Shown here: one piece after another, positions 9,666-18,721 of the stretch
Numbering within the stretch: position 1 is the first letter of the stretch
How the letters are laid out: each line of letters opens with the position of its first letter
Source: DATARH01 sp963847345
Lineage (GTDB): Bacteria > Pseudomonadota > Alphaproteobacteria > ATCC43930 > CGMCC-115725
Direction of reading: 5' to 3'
DNA length: 64,000 nt
NCBI GenBank assembly: GCA_963847345.1
Contig: CAWJZU010000019.1
Location: forward strand, 41,902-105,901
Made by a program: the position numbers and the translations under genes
Notes under the pieces: generated by a model
Database searches by the model: none
What the model was told of the DNA's origin: nothing
Seen by the model: only the letters and a program-made list of their open reading frames with translations

Positions 9666-11025
9666 ATGGCTGTCACGGAAACCGCCCCCGCCTTCCCGGT
9701 GCCGTTCGCGGCGCCGCGGGACCAGTCGTGGCGCGATATCGGCGCGAGCCTGCGCAACAACGCGCTCGCCGGGTTTTCGCCGCGCGCGTTCGAGGAGCTG
9801 TCGGTTACGCGCGGCTTTGCCGGCCGCCAGCAGATCATCCTGAACGACCCGGAAGCGATCCGTCACGTTCTGATCGAGAACGCCGAGAATTACCGGCGCA
9901 CCGCGGCGACCCATCGGCTGCTTGTGCCGGTGCTCGGCCGCGGCATGCTGCTCGCGACCGGCGAGGACTGGCGGACGCAGCGCCGCGCGGCGGCTCCGGC
10001 CTTGGCGCCGCGTATGATGCCGCGGGTTGCCGAGACTGTCGCGTACGCCGCCGACCGGCTGGTTGCCGAGTTGACCACGCCCAATGGCGAACCGGGGGGC
10101 GAACCGATCGACCTGTTCGGACGCCTGCAGCTGCTCGCGCTGAATATCGCCGCGACCGCGCTTTTCTCGCTCGATCTCGGCCAGGAAGCTCCGCTTCTGC
10201 GCGCCGAGCTGCAAGAATATGCCGACGGCGTCGGGCGGCCGATTCTGCTCGATTTCCTGCTGCCTCGCGGGATCCCGAGCCCGCGCTGGTTTGGCCGCTG
10301 GCGGTTTCGCCGGCGCTGGATGGCGCATATCGGCCGCATTATCGCGGAGCGCCGGGGCGAGCCGATCCGGCATCCGCCAGGCGATCTGTTCGACATGATG
10401 CGGGAAGCCGCCGTTTCCGACCGGGTCCTCGTCGAGCAATCCGCGACGATGCTGGCCGCCGGGCATGAAACGACGGCCGTCGCGCTGTTCTGGTCGCTCT
10501 ACATCCTCGCGCACGCGCCGGCGGCGCAGCGTCGCATCGCGGCCGAGGCGGGCGACGCTCGATCTCAGTCCGGCGGGCGCCGCCGATGCGCTGGCGAAGC
10601 TGTCATACACTCGCGCCGTTGTCGATGAGGCGCTGCGGCTGTACCCGCCGGCGTTTTCGATCATCCGCCAGGCGCGCACCGGCGACAGTGCCGCCGGCAT
10701 CGCGATCCCGCCCCGCGCCGTCGTGCTGATCGTCCCCTGGGTGCTGCATCGCCACAAAAAGCTGTGGCGTGACCCCGATCTGTTTATTCCGGAACGGTTT
10801 TTGCCGGACGCCGAACCGCCGCGGCGGTTTTCCTATTTGCCGTTCGGCGCCGGCCCGCGGGCCTGCATCGGCGCGCAATTCGCTCTGACGGAGACGGTGC
10901 TGGTTCTCGCCCGTCTGGTGCGCGAGTTCGAGATCGAACTGCTCCATCGCCGCCCGGCTCTGCCGCTAGCGCTGATCACACTGCAGCCCGACCACAGACC
11001 GCCGTTTCGGCTGCGCCGGCGCTGA
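9666..11025 (+). CDS. Cytochrome P450, frame break near 10550
   Basis: The composite protein of about 453 residues has the P450 signature elements: AGHETTA in the I-helix, the EALRLYPP ExxR helix, and the heme loop FGAGPRACIG with its thiolate cysteine. It lacks a membrane anchor and should be a soluble bacterial monooxygenase. The start ATG 9666 is chosen because the conserved text begins there; TTG 9660 is two codons upstream in frame. One extra G in GGCGGGCGACG near 10548-10553 separates the frame ending AAEAG from the frame TLDLSPAGAADAL. No ferredoxin or reductase partner is nearby. The divergent dioxygenase 184 bp away may share its regulatory region. Confidence 0.88.
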
Positions 11026-12022
11026 TCGATCGATCCGAGGCGGCGAAACGCGTGCGCTCCCCCCAGCCGCTCGGTCTGGCTTGTGCCGACCGCCTCAAAC
11101 CGGAACCGTCGCGAAAATTGCCGCAATCGTGTTGCATGCTGCGCGCGCTATGACAAGCGGAGAGGCGCGGCGATCGGCTGAGATAATTCCCTGCTCTTTA
11201 TTCCTGATTCCCTGCTCGGCGGCAGATTTTCCGTATTGGGCGCAGATGGGACCAAAACGGCTAGGCTGAATGAATAAGTCTCCGACAAGCGACTTAGGCG
11301 GATAGAACACGCGGACAATCAGCGAGTTATCAGGGTGTTGGTGGATGTTCCGACGTAGAAATACGTATCATTTTTATCGATCATCTCGCGCCATATCTTT
11401 GTCGAAACTTAGCTTCCGGTGTTCCGTATTCTTTTCGCGAGCGGCGGTAGGATCGCGCATTTCCCGATCGTGCACATTATGCGATGTCCTTTGCATGTCG
11501 CATCGACGCACGGGAACTGATAGCGAAATTCAAATGGAATTTTCTCCAGCGGTGTACGTGGGGCATGTTCAAAGCCGAATAGCTGTTGGCGTAATATCGT
11601 TTATTGTTGCGGCGTCCAGTTGGGCGGCTTAGCGGGCGTAATTGTGAGGCGGCTTATTTGATGTGGCTTGAAGATGCCGAGCGTGGGGCCGCCGTTTTTC
11701 CGGGCGGAGCTCACTCACACAGAGAATTTCTGCGAAGAGGAAAGATTATATCCTTCCTAGCGCGCCAGTTATCGGCAGTCCCGACGTTTCGCAACGTCGT
11801 ATTGTGTCGATCTGAGCGTGTAGCTCTCTTGGCGCGGATCGTTCCGTGGCCGGGTAACGTCCGCCTCTATCGACTGATACTTCGTAAACGCTGATCTGGC
11901 GAAAGAAATCTATATGGGACTGGGAACAGCCGCACCCAATTGCCCGCGTCGGTAATGCCGGCGGTGCACGATACTTCAATCCCGTGATGCGCCGGGACCG
12001 GGTAGGTTCGGACGGTTATTAA
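11026..12022. other. About 1 kb without a recognisable gene
   Basis: The stretch has a lower GC content than its flanks from about 11300. Reading frames in it are short and resemble nothing I know. At 11180-11255 there are ATTCCCTG words and a GGGCGCAGATGGGACCAAA motif that recurs, inverted and slightly changed, at about 18091-18114, so a dispersed repeat is present. The right end is the TTAA target site of the IS5 copy. Confidence 0.5.
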
Positions 12023-13234
12023 GGAAACACCGAAGAAATAGCCCGGCTGCGGGTCTGTATGGGGTAAACTTTGCCTGTGGGTGGGGCGGAGGGTCGAGCG
12101 ATGCAGCGCCAGGGGAGCTTTTCGCAGGCGGAATACGGGGCCAAGAAGAAGCAGACGCGGCGCGACAGGTTTCTGGCCGAGATGGAGCAGGTGGTGCCGT
12201 GGGCGCGGCTGGTGGAACGCCTGCGGCCGTTCTATCCGAAGGGTGAGCGCGGCCGGCCGCCGATCGGGCTGGAGCGGATGCTGCGGATCCACTTTCTGCA
12301 GCAATGGTATGGGCTGGCCGACGGGGCGATGGAGGATGCGCTGTATGACAGCCAAGCGTTGCGCGGCTTCGCCGGCATTGATCTGACGGTGGCGGCTGTC
12401 CCGGAGGAGACGACAATCCTGAACTTCCGCGATTGGCTGGAGCAGCACGAGTTGAGCCAGACGTTATTCGCCGAAGTAACGGCGATGCTGGAGGAGCGCG
12501 GCTTGTTGATGCGCCAGGGCACGATTGTCGATGCGACCATCATCGCCGCTCCGCCCTCGACCAAAAACAAGAGCAAGAGCCGCGACCCGGAGATGCACCA
12601 GACCAAGAAGGGCAATCAGTGGCATTTCGGGATGAAGGCGCATATTGGGGTCGATGTCGCCTCGGGGGTGGTCCACACGGTCGTCGGTACTGCCGCCAAC
12701 GAAGCCGATATCAACCAGATGGCCTCGGTGCTACACGGCGCGGAGGAGGATGTCTTCGCCGATGCCGGCTATACCGGAGCGGACAAGCGGCCCGAACATG
12801 AGGACCGCGACGTGTGCTGGAACATCGCGATCAAGCGCAGCATCATCAAAGCATTGCCCAAGGGCCTGCGGGATTTGGCGGAGCCGGTCGAGCGAGCGCT
12901 GGCGCAGGTGCGCGCCCCCGTCGAGCACCCCTTCCACATCGTCAAGAACCTGTTCCACCATAGGAAGCTGCGCTATCGCGGGCTGGCCAAGAACACCGCG
13001 CAACTGCACACCCTGTTCGCCCTGGCCAACCTGGTGATCGTCAAGAAAACCCTGCTCGTCCAATCCCGGGCCTGATTACACCCGGACTCTGTCTCAATCC
13101 CGGAAACAACACAGGAAAACCCCAGCTACAGCCCCGGTTTCCGCCAACACAGACCGTTTTCCAGGCACGCCGCCGTCAACAATTATGCCTCGGCCGCCAA
13201 CCCGCCGCCTAAGCCGGCATTGTTCGGTGTTTCC
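12023..13234 (+). mobile_element. IS5-family insertion sequence, copy 1
   Basis: The element is 1,212 bp with terminal inverted repeats starting GGAAACACCGAA at 12023 and ending TTCGGTGTTTCC at 13234. It is flanked by a 4-bp target duplication TTAA at 12019-12022 and 13235-13238, the YTAR-type site expected for the IS5 group. It carries one transposase gene. A second copy in the opposite orientation lies at 16285-17491. The two are nearly identical in most of the transposase but differ clearly near both ends. Confidence 0.93.
12101..13075 (+). CDS. IS5-family transposase (copy 1)
   Basis: The 324-residue DDE transposase begins MQRQGSFSQAEYG. The catalytic triad can be read as D in IVDATIIAAP, D in FADAGYTGA and E in VEHPFHIVK, with the usual N-terminal helical DNA-binding part (LERMLRIHFLQQWYGL). 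It appears intact and potentially active. It differs from copy 2 at one residue (RPFYPKG here, RPLYPKG there). Confidence 0.95.
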   Translation: MQRQGSFSQAEYGAKKKQTRRDRFLAEMEQVVPWARLVERLRPFYPKGERGRPPIGLERMLRIHFLQQWYGLADGAMEDALYDSQALRGFAGIDLTVAAVPEETTILNFRDWLEQHELSQTLFAEVTAMLEERGLLMRQGTIVDATIIAAPPSTKNKSKSRDPEMHQTKKGNQWHFGMKAHIGVDVASGVVHTVVGTAANEADINQMASVLHGAEEDVFADAGYTGADKRPEHEDRDVCWNIAIKRSIIKALPKGLRDLAEPVERALAQVRAPVEHPFHIVKNLFHHRKLRYRGLAKNTAQLHTLFALANLVIVKKTLLVQSRA

Positions 13235-13281
13235 TTAATACCCGTTTGGTGCTCCAACCATTTGGCATTGGCCACCATTGC

Positions 13282-13800
13282 TTAAAGGTCGAAGCCACGC
13301 AATCCTTGATTTTCAAGAGCCATAAAGAGCCGATGCCGGTGGCATTCCACCGGGTCGGCTTCCATGCACATCATCGCAAGCGGGTGGTCCATGTTCAGAA
13401 ATCTATGCAGATTTCGTCCGAAAAACGGTTCTACGACATTATGATCGTACCATTCCCAAATCGGGTCACGAGAGCCAGCTTCGGCAGCTTGTGCTCGAAC
13501 TTGTCGTGGCACTCCCCATTGCGGAATGTGCAGATAGTCTATTCCCTCCTGAGCCAACAAATTCCGAAAATTTCCCTTGCTCAATTCCGGCCTATACATG
13601 CTGACCGGAGAATACCGAATATCAAGCAGAAGTCTGATGCCGGATCGGCGCAACGCGGACAATACGTCCTCCGTCGAGCGGCCTTCGTATCCAACGGTGA
13701 AGAAATCGGCCGCGTCGATCGATCTCGCTTCATTCCACAGAGCCTTGCTTTCGGCGCGCACGCGCGCGGGTCGGCTCGGTAGTCTGAGAGGACGGATCAT
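13282..13800 (-). CDS. DUF488 family protein
   Basis: The 172-residue protein has the DUF488 pattern: FFTVGYEGRSTEDVLSAL at the start of the domain, LLLDIRYSPVS, the FRNLLAQEGIDYLHIPQWG block and the cysteine/histidine end CMEADPVECHRH. The fold is uncharacterised but the closing C-x-H-R motif suggests metal or nucleotide chemistry. The start ATG 13800 lies inside the 3' end of the upstream zinc-ribbon gene (71-bp overlap), so they form one operon. The IS5 copy 1 right end is only 44 bp past its stop. Confidence 0.85.
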   Translation of the reverse strand: MIRPLRLPSRPARVRAESKALWNEARSIDAADFFTVGYEGRSTEDVLSALRRSGIRLLLDIRYSPVSMYRPELSKGNFRNLLAQEGIDYLHIPQWGVPRQVRAQAAEAGSRDPIWEWYDHNVVEPFFGRNLHRFLNMDHPLAMMCMEADPVECHRHRLFMALENQGLRGFDL

Positions 13801-14158
13801 GGCCTCCGGTCGCCTTCGCAAGCTGCCAGTGGACTATGCCGCCGGCATCGCGCGAGCGATGTAGGCCGATATCTTTTTCAAGCCTATGAACCCACTGGTT
13901 GTTCGGAAAGAGCTGCGGAAGTCCTTCGGCAGTGCGAATCTCGGTCCATGTAAGGGGGCGCTCGGCGCTCCCTAAAGCCGCGACGATTTTCGCTCGGAAA
14001 TCGTCATAGGCCATCATGCTCTTACGGGGCCTGTTCCACCACGGGCTGCGACATTTTGGACAGACTCTTGGTTCCTCGTCTGATCCACCGCGAGGTATCC
14101 ATTCGTGGTCGCACCGCTCGCAGCGGTAGCCCATGACAGTGATCGGTACGCGAGCCAT
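13730..14158 (-). CDS. Zinc-ribbon protein with winged-helix-like domain
   Basis: The 142-residue protein opens with a zinc ribbon, YRCERCDHEW followed by CPKCRSPWW at residues 12-41. Next comes a domain reading YDDFRAKIVAALGSAERPLTWTEI and ending in IVHWQL, which looks like a small winged helix. It is probably a nucleic-acid-binding partner of the DUF488 protein, since the genes overlap. A short basic tail (TRARARRKQG) follows. The role is unknown. Confidence 0.75.
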   Translation of the reverse strand: MARVPITVMGYRCERCDHEWIPRGGSDEEPRVCPKCRSPWWNRPRKSMMAYDDFRAKIVAALGSAERPLTWTEIRTAEGLPQLFPNNQWVHRLEKDIGLHRSRDAGGIVHWQLAKATGGHDPSSQTTEPTRARARRKQGSVE

Positions 14159-14396
14159 ACCCGGAAGATATGCCCAGCGAAGATATTCCGCAATATGCTG
14201 TTGCGCCGGGATGCTGTTCTGTTATATCCTTAGCTAGGTAGATAGCGGGGCCGGTCGTCGTTGACGCGACAGGCCGGCCTCTAAACCACAACGCGGGATC
14301 GGTCCCCAGCGTCGTGATCTTCGGAAGAAGATAGTCGCGTTGACGCGCGGCCGCCACGACGGAGAGGGCCGATCCCCTAAAAAGGGATCGGTCCCC

Positions 14397-15362
14397 TTGG
14401 CGCAACACTTCCTTCTCTCGCCAGCAGCACGCGGACTGAATCTAGCCGCGATCATGCGCATGGGCGACGCGGCCGCGTTCGACGTGTTCCGGCGGGTCCG
14501 GTTCGCGGCCAATGATGGCACCCCGTTCTGCCCAGCATGCGGCTGCGTCCAGGTCTACACGTTGGCGGAAACTCCCGTGCGCTGGAAGTGCGACGGCATG
14601 CCGGAAGAAAGTTCTCCGTGACCAGCGGCACGATCTTCCATAGCCGCAAGCTGGCGATCCGCGACTACCTCGCCGTGATCGCGCTGTTCGCGAACGGCGT
14701 CAAAGGCACACCGGCTCTGCAAATGGCGCGGACGATGAACATCAACCCGAAGTCGGCTTTCGTGCTACTTGCACAAGCTGCGCGAAGCGATGGGCGCAAC
14801 CGTTCACAGCCGGCGATGAACTGGCTGGATACGGTTGAAATCGACGGTGCCTACGTCGGCAAAGGTCCGAAGCCGGCGAACAAGAAAGCCGAACGCACCG
14901 ACCGGCGCAGTCTCGATACCAAGCGGCAGGTTGTGGTTGTTGCACGCGAGCGCGGCGGAAACGCGCGGACGTGGGTTGTTGGTCGCGAGGCCGATGGCGT
15001 TCCGATGATCCGGCAGAATGTCGCGTCGGGAACAACCGTGCACGCCGACGAAAGCGCGGCATGGGACATCCTGCACGCCAGCTTCCCCATGAAGCGCGTC
15101 AACCACTCGGTCGAGTACATGGCCGATGACGGCGCGTGCACAAACCAAGCCGAATCGCTTTTTCTCCCGGCTGCGCCGCGCGCTAGTACGGCGTTCATCA
15201 TCGGATCGGCGGGCGGCATCTAGGCGCTTACAGCCAACGAGATGGCATGGCGGGAGAACAACCGCCGCCGCTCGAATGGCGATCACTGGAACCTGATAAC
15301 GGCCGCCGCGCTGGCTCATCCTAAGAGCGCGGTATGGGCCGGCTACTGGCATCGGAGTGCGA
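14397..15362 (+). pseudogene. IS1595-family transposase, broken by several frame shifts
   Basis: The pieces read in order as an IS1595 transposase. The N-terminal part is LAQHFLLSPAARGL with zinc-ribbon cysteines (CPACGC, WKC). A shift near 14605 leads to KFSVTSGTIFHSRKL; then ALFANGVKG and, after further shifts near 14770, WLDTVEIDGAYVGKG, HADESAAWD and YMADDGACTNQAES. More breaks near 15165-15225 lead to TANEMAWRENN. At least three shifts make it non-functional as sequenced. The likely start is TTG 14397. It is followed directly by the passenger gene at 15364, a pairing seen in related elements. Confidence 0.8.
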
Positions 15363-15363
15363 C

Positions 15364-15792
15364 ATGACCGATCTTTCCCAATTGATTGCCAAGCGCGCCG
15401 ATCTGGCCGGCATGATCGCTCAATTGCAGCCGGAGATTGACCAGTACCGCGCCGACTTGATCCACATAGACGGCGCGCTGCGGCTACTGCGTTCCGATCT
15501 TGATCCCGAGACGATACGGCCGCGCCGACGCTACACGCGGACGCAATATTTCGGACGCAATGAGCTATCCCGGCTCTGCATGGACATGCTTCGGCAGGCT
15601 ACCGAGCCGCTGACAGCCTCAGAAATCACGGCCCAAATCATGAAGGCGAAGAAACTCGACGCGCGGGACGCACGGCTTCGCGCAGCGGTCCGTGTTCAGG
15701 CTGGCGCGGTCTTGAAGCGGCTGCATCGGCAGAAGATCGCGGCCCCATCTGGCAAGGGGGTGGGAGCGACGTGGCGACTGTCTGACGGCTAG
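15364..15792 (+). CDS. IS1595-associated passenger protein, unknown function
   Basis: The 142-residue protein has a short coiled coil at residues 2-40 (LIAKRADLAGMIAQLQPEI), an arginine-rich linker RPRRRYTRTQYFG, and a winged-helix-like domain from about residue 70 (LTASEITAQIMKAKKLD). This build suggests DNA binding. It starts two bases past the end of the transposase remnant, and I recall similar genes beside IS1595-type transposases, so it is probably part of that element. No function is known to me. Confidence 0.7.
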   Translation: MTDLSQLIAKRADLAGMIAQLQPEIDQYRADLIHIDGALRLLRSDLDPETIRPRRRYTRTQYFGRNELSRLCMDMLRQATEPLTASEITAQIMKAKKLDARDARLRAAVRVQAGAVLKRLHRQKIAAPSGKGVGATWRLSDG

Positions 15793-15879
15793 CCCCAATT
15801 CGATCGCAGATTTGGGCGGTCACATCGCCCATCAAATCGCCGTATTGGGCTGCTAATGGTAGCCTCACGCAGATCGAAA

Positions 15880-15920
15880 AAACCCCCAGAAACCTGGGAT
15901 GTTTTTGCTGGGGGATTTTT
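15880..15920 (+). terminator. Candidate intrinsic terminator
   Basis: CCCCCAG at 15883-15889 pairs with CTGGGGG at 15908-15914, and a run of five T follows at 15916-15920. It sits between the passenger gene and the toxin-antitoxin pair, so it would end transcription from the transposon side. Confidence 0.5.
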
Positions 15921-15924
15921 GTTG

Positions 15925-15939
15925 TCAACAGACTGTTGA
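15925..15939. promoter_or_regulatory. Perfect palindrome, candidate operator of the toxin-antitoxin pair
   Basis: TCAACAGACTGTTGA has 7-bp arms around one central base and lies 83 bp before the small partner gene of Fic. Toxin-antitoxin operons are usually autoregulated at such sites. This is a positional inference only. Confidence 0.35.
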
Positions 15940-16022
15940 TAATTCACCGAGATACTGGCAAGAGACGCGGGCGAAAATCGGGCTGGAGCGATAGGCAAAA
16001 TCTCGGCCCGGCGGAGGATGAC

Positions 16023-16214
16023 ATGGCCGACCTACGGACCAATGAGGCGCTGCTACGGGCGCTCAAAATCGCTTCCGCGACGCCGCTAACCCCGGAGGAA
16101 TTGCATCGTCAGCGCGTGTCATTCATTATGGGAATTGTAAAAGGCGATAGCGGCATCACCCGAGCCCGCGTCGAAGAGGTGCTTGCAAAACAAGAGGGTA
16201 AACCGGCCGCTTAA
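16023..16214 (+). CDS. Small partner (putative antitoxin) of the Fic protein
   Basis: The 63-residue protein starts at ATG 16023 with GGAGG five bases upstream. Its text LTPEELHRQRVSFIMG followed by GITRARVEEVLAKQEG is helical and charged, like the small proteins I recall upstream of rhizobial Fic genes. Its stop is 5 bp before the Fic start, which is the usual antitoxin-first order. I see no canonical (S/T)xxxE(G/N) inhibitory motif, so it may not be a class I Fic antitoxin; the name rests mainly on position. Confidence 0.6.
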   Translation: MADLRTNEALLRALKIASATPLTPEELHRQRVSFIMGIVKGDSGITRARVEEVLAKQEGKPAA

Positions 16215-16284
16215 AGCAGATGATCCTGTTCGAGCTTACGCGGAGCGAGCAGCACCCAGCATATCAGACCCTGGAAATCGCTAA

Positions 16285-17491
16285 GGAAACACCGAATAAT
16301 GTGGGCGGAGGCGGCGGGTTGGCGGCCGAGGCATAATTGTTGACGGCGGCGTGCCTGGAAAACGGTCTGTGTTGGCGGAAACCGGGGCTGTAGCTGGGGT
16401 TTCCTGTGTTGTTTCCGGGATTGAGACAGAGTCCGGGTGTAATCAGGCCCGGGATTGGACGAGCAGGGTTTTCTTGACGATCACCAGGTTGGCCAGGGCG
16501 AACAGGGTGTGCAGTTGCGCGGTGTTCTTGGCCAGCCCGCGATAGCGCAGCTTCCTATGGTGGAACAGGTTCTTGACGATGTGGAAGGGGTGCTCGACGG
16601 GGGCGCGCACCTGCGCCAGCGCTCGCTCGACCGGCTCCGCCAAATCCCGCAGGCCCTTGGGCAATGCTTTGATGATGCTGCGCTTGATCGCGATGTTCCA
16701 GCACACGTCGCGGTCCTCATGTTCGGGCCGCTTGTCCGCTCCGGTATAGCCGGCATCGGCGAAGACATCCTCCTCCGCGCCGTGTAGCACCGAGGCCATC
16801 TGGTTGATATCGGCTTCGTTGGCGGCAGTACCGACGACCGTGTGGACCACCCCCGAGGCGACATCGACCCCAATATGCGCCTTCATCCCGAAATGCCACT
16901 GATTGCCCTTCTTGGTCTGGTGCATCTCCGGGTCGCGGCTCTTGCTCTTGTTTTTGGTCGAGGGCGGAGCGGCGATGATGGTCGCATCGACAATCGTGCC
17001 CTGGCGCATCAACAAGCCGCGCTCCTCCAGCATCGCCGTTACTTCGGCGAATAACGTCTGGCTCAACTCGTGCTGCTCCAGCCAATCGCGGAAGTTCAGG
17101 ATTGTCGTCTCCTCCGGGACAGCCGCCACCGTCAGATCAATGCCGGCGAAGCCGCGCAACGCTTGGCTGTCATACAGCGCATCCTCCATCGCCCCGTCGG
17201 CCAGCCCATACCATTGCTGCAGAAAGTGGATCCGCAGCATCCGCTCCAGCCCGATCGGCGGCCGGCCGCGCTCGCCCTTCGGGTACAGCGGTCGCAGACG
17301 TTCCACCAGCCGCGCCCACGGCACCACCTGCTCCATCTCGGCCAGAAACCTGTCGCGCCGCGTCTGCTTCTTCTTGGCCCCGTATTCCGCCTGCGAAAAG
17401 CTCCCCTGGCGCTGCATCGCTCGACCCTCCGCCCCACAGGCAGAATTCTATCCCATACAGGCCCCAGCCGGGCGATTTCTTCGGTATTTCC
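16285..17491 (-). mobile_element. IS5-family insertion sequence, copy 2
   Basis: The element is 1,207 bp with ends GGAAACACCGAA at 16285 and TTCGGTATTTCC at 17491. The target duplication is CTAA at 16281-16284 and 17492-17495. It sits inside the Fic gene. It is the same element as copy 1 but inverted, and the different target sites show that each copy inserted independently. Confidence 0.93.
16443..17417 (-). CDS. IS5-family transposase (copy 2)
   Basis: The 324-residue transposase is identical to copy 1 except for Leu instead of Phe in RPLYPKG, and has the same DAT, DAGY and VEHPF catalytic sites. The nucleotide changes cluster in the first 150 bases of the gene and in the non-coding ends; the tracts I compared in the middle are identical. 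It looks functional. Confidence 0.95.
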   Translation of the reverse strand: MQRQGSFSQAEYGAKKKQTRRDRFLAEMEQVVPWARLVERLRPLYPKGERGRPPIGLERMLRIHFLQQWYGLADGAMEDALYDSQALRGFAGIDLTVAAVPEETTILNFRDWLEQHELSQTLFAEVTAMLEERGLLMRQGTIVDATIIAAPPSTKNKSKSRDPEMHQTKKGNQWHFGMKAHIGVDVASGVVHTVVGTAANEADINQMASVLHGAEEDVFADAGYTGADKRPEHEDRDVCWNIAIKRSIIKALPKGLRDLAEPVERALAQVRAPVEHPFHIVKNLFHHRKLRYRGLAKNTAQLHTLFALANLVIVKKTLLVQSRA

Positions 17492-18090
17492 CTAACGGTA
17501 TCCGCCAGTACGACTTTATTCGATCACTCGTACTGGCGGCGCTTGCGGTGGGCAAGCCGTTCCTTTCTCAAACCATCATCAAGGCCCTGAACTTTCAGGC
17601 GATTGCTTGTCTCCATACCAATGCGGGGGAGTATCGGCCTTGCCCCGTAACCGTGGGCGACTATCGACCTCCGGAGCATTATCGCGTAGATGCGCTTATG
17701 GAGGATTTCGTTAATGAGGTTAATATTAGCTGGACCTCTTCGGATGCTGTCGTGCTGGCGAGTTACGTTCTTTGGCGACTGAACCACATCCATCCATTCA
17801 TTAATGGGAATGGCAGAACAGCCCGCGCAGCAAGCTATTTTATCCTGTGCGTAAAATCCGGAGGTTGGCTAAAAGGTGACCCGATTCTTCCAGAGCTGAT
17901 CCGGAGAGATAGAGACGAGTACGTCGTCGCTTTGAAAGCGGCTGATGCCGGCACCTCGGCGGGCGGACCAGACCTTGCCCTATTGCATGCTCTGCTTTCC
18001 CGTTTGGTCACCGAGCAGCTAGCGAGCGCTGGCGTGAACACAACACCCCCGCCCCCGTAGGGGGGCCGGCGCACGAGGGCGAATGGGATT

Positions 18091-18114
18091 TGGTCCCATT
18101 TGCGCCCGAATACC
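18091..18114. repeat. Dispersed repeat shared with 11229-11252
   Basis: Read on the minus strand this segment contains GGGCGCAAATGGGACCAAA, against GGGCGCAGATGGGACCAAA at 11233-11251 on the plus strand. Both copies lie near ATTCCCTG words in gene-free DNA. They may be pieces of one larger degenerate repeat. Confidence 0.5.
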
Positions 18115-18238
18115 GGATTTTTCGCTGTTCGGCTCCGTCGATTTCCCTGTTTTTGCCACCGGCAAACCGGTAAACGGCCGCGCAAGCCTCTGGCGGGAAT
18201 AGAGAAGCTCGACAAAGGCCCACGCTAGACGGATTGAT

Positions 18239-18259
18239 AATTCCCTGGTGCAGGGAATT
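18239..18259. terminator. Hairpin between converging Fic and HIT genes
   Basis: Perfect 9-bp arms AATTCCCTG and CAGGGAATT enclose a GTG loop, followed by TTT. It lies between a plus-strand and a minus-strand gene end and could stop transcription in both directions. The ATTCCCTG arm also occurs in other gene-free parts of the window, so it may be a repeat used as a terminator. Confidence 0.5.
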
Positions 18260-18297
18260 TTCGGTGATGCTCGAAACCCGAAAGCATGTGCCTGCCG

Positions 18298-18663
18298 TCA
18301 GCCGGCGGAGCGCAGCATCGGCCCGAGATTGCGGCCGCCGAACAGGTGCAGGTGGAAATGCGGCACCTCCTGATGCGCCGCCGCGCCGTGATTGGCGAGA
18401 ATGCGATAACCGCCGGCCACGACGCCCTCCTGCCGCGCAACCCGCCCGATCGCCCGGATGAACGCCGCCAGCTCGGCCTCGGAGGCGTTCGCGGAGAAAT
18501 CATCCACCGAGACGTATTCGCCTTTCGGAATGATCACGATGTGGGTCGGCGCCTGCGGCTTGATGTCGCGAAAGGCGAGCACGTGCTCGTCCTCATACAC
18601 TTTCGTGCAAGGCAGCTCGCCGCGCAGAATGCGGGCAAAGACATTGTCGCGGTCGTACGCCAC
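18298..18663 (-). CDS. HIT-family (histidine triad) nucleotide-binding protein
   Basis: The 121-residue protein has the HINT layout: FARILRGELPCTKVYEDE at the start, FRDIKPQAPTHIVIIPK, and the triad HFHLHLF near residue 105. HINT proteins hydrolyse nucleoside phosphoramidates and acyl-adenylates in the cytoplasm. The length is that of the HINT branch. It is the last gene of a minus-strand run, 58 bp after the DUF1906 lipoprotein. Confidence 0.93.
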   Translation of the reverse strand: MAYDRDNVFARILRGELPCTKVYEDEHVLAFRDIKPQAPTHIVIIPKGEYVSVDDFSANASEAELAAFIRAIGRVARQEGVVAGGYRILANHGAAAHQEVPHFHLHLFGGRNLGPMLRSAG

Positions 18664-18721
18664 GCCTCTCTCCCTCGTCTTCGCCGCTCACCGTCTTTAG
18701 AACAGCGCGGCAGCGTCGAGG

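Larger units (their letters stand above)
16220..18060 (+). pseudogene. Fic-domain toxin gene interrupted by IS5 copy 2
   Basis: The gene starts at ATG 16220 and runs to 16284 (MILFELTRSEQHPAYQTLE...). It is interrupted by the IS and resumes at 17496 after removing one CTAA copy; the joined frame reads EIA-N-GIRQYDF without a shift and gives 209 residues. The Fic core HPFINGNGRTAR begins at His121 (17791-17826). Fic enzymes add AMP or another phosphate group to target proteins using the motif histidine. Here the position normally held by D or E, which binds Mg2+, is N. Only codons 1-22 are cut off, but they carry the start, so the toxin is probably silent. Confidence 0.85.

Noticed and set aside
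11604..11894. Possible small gene of 96 codons in the gene-free block
   Set aside because: No family resemblance, no convincing ribosome site and no conserved neighbour; composition gives no support.
12023..17491. Composite transposon formed by the two IS5 copies
   Set aside because: Each copy has its own 4-bp target duplication (TTAA and CTAA), and copy 2 clearly interrupts the Fic gene, so they inserted separately.
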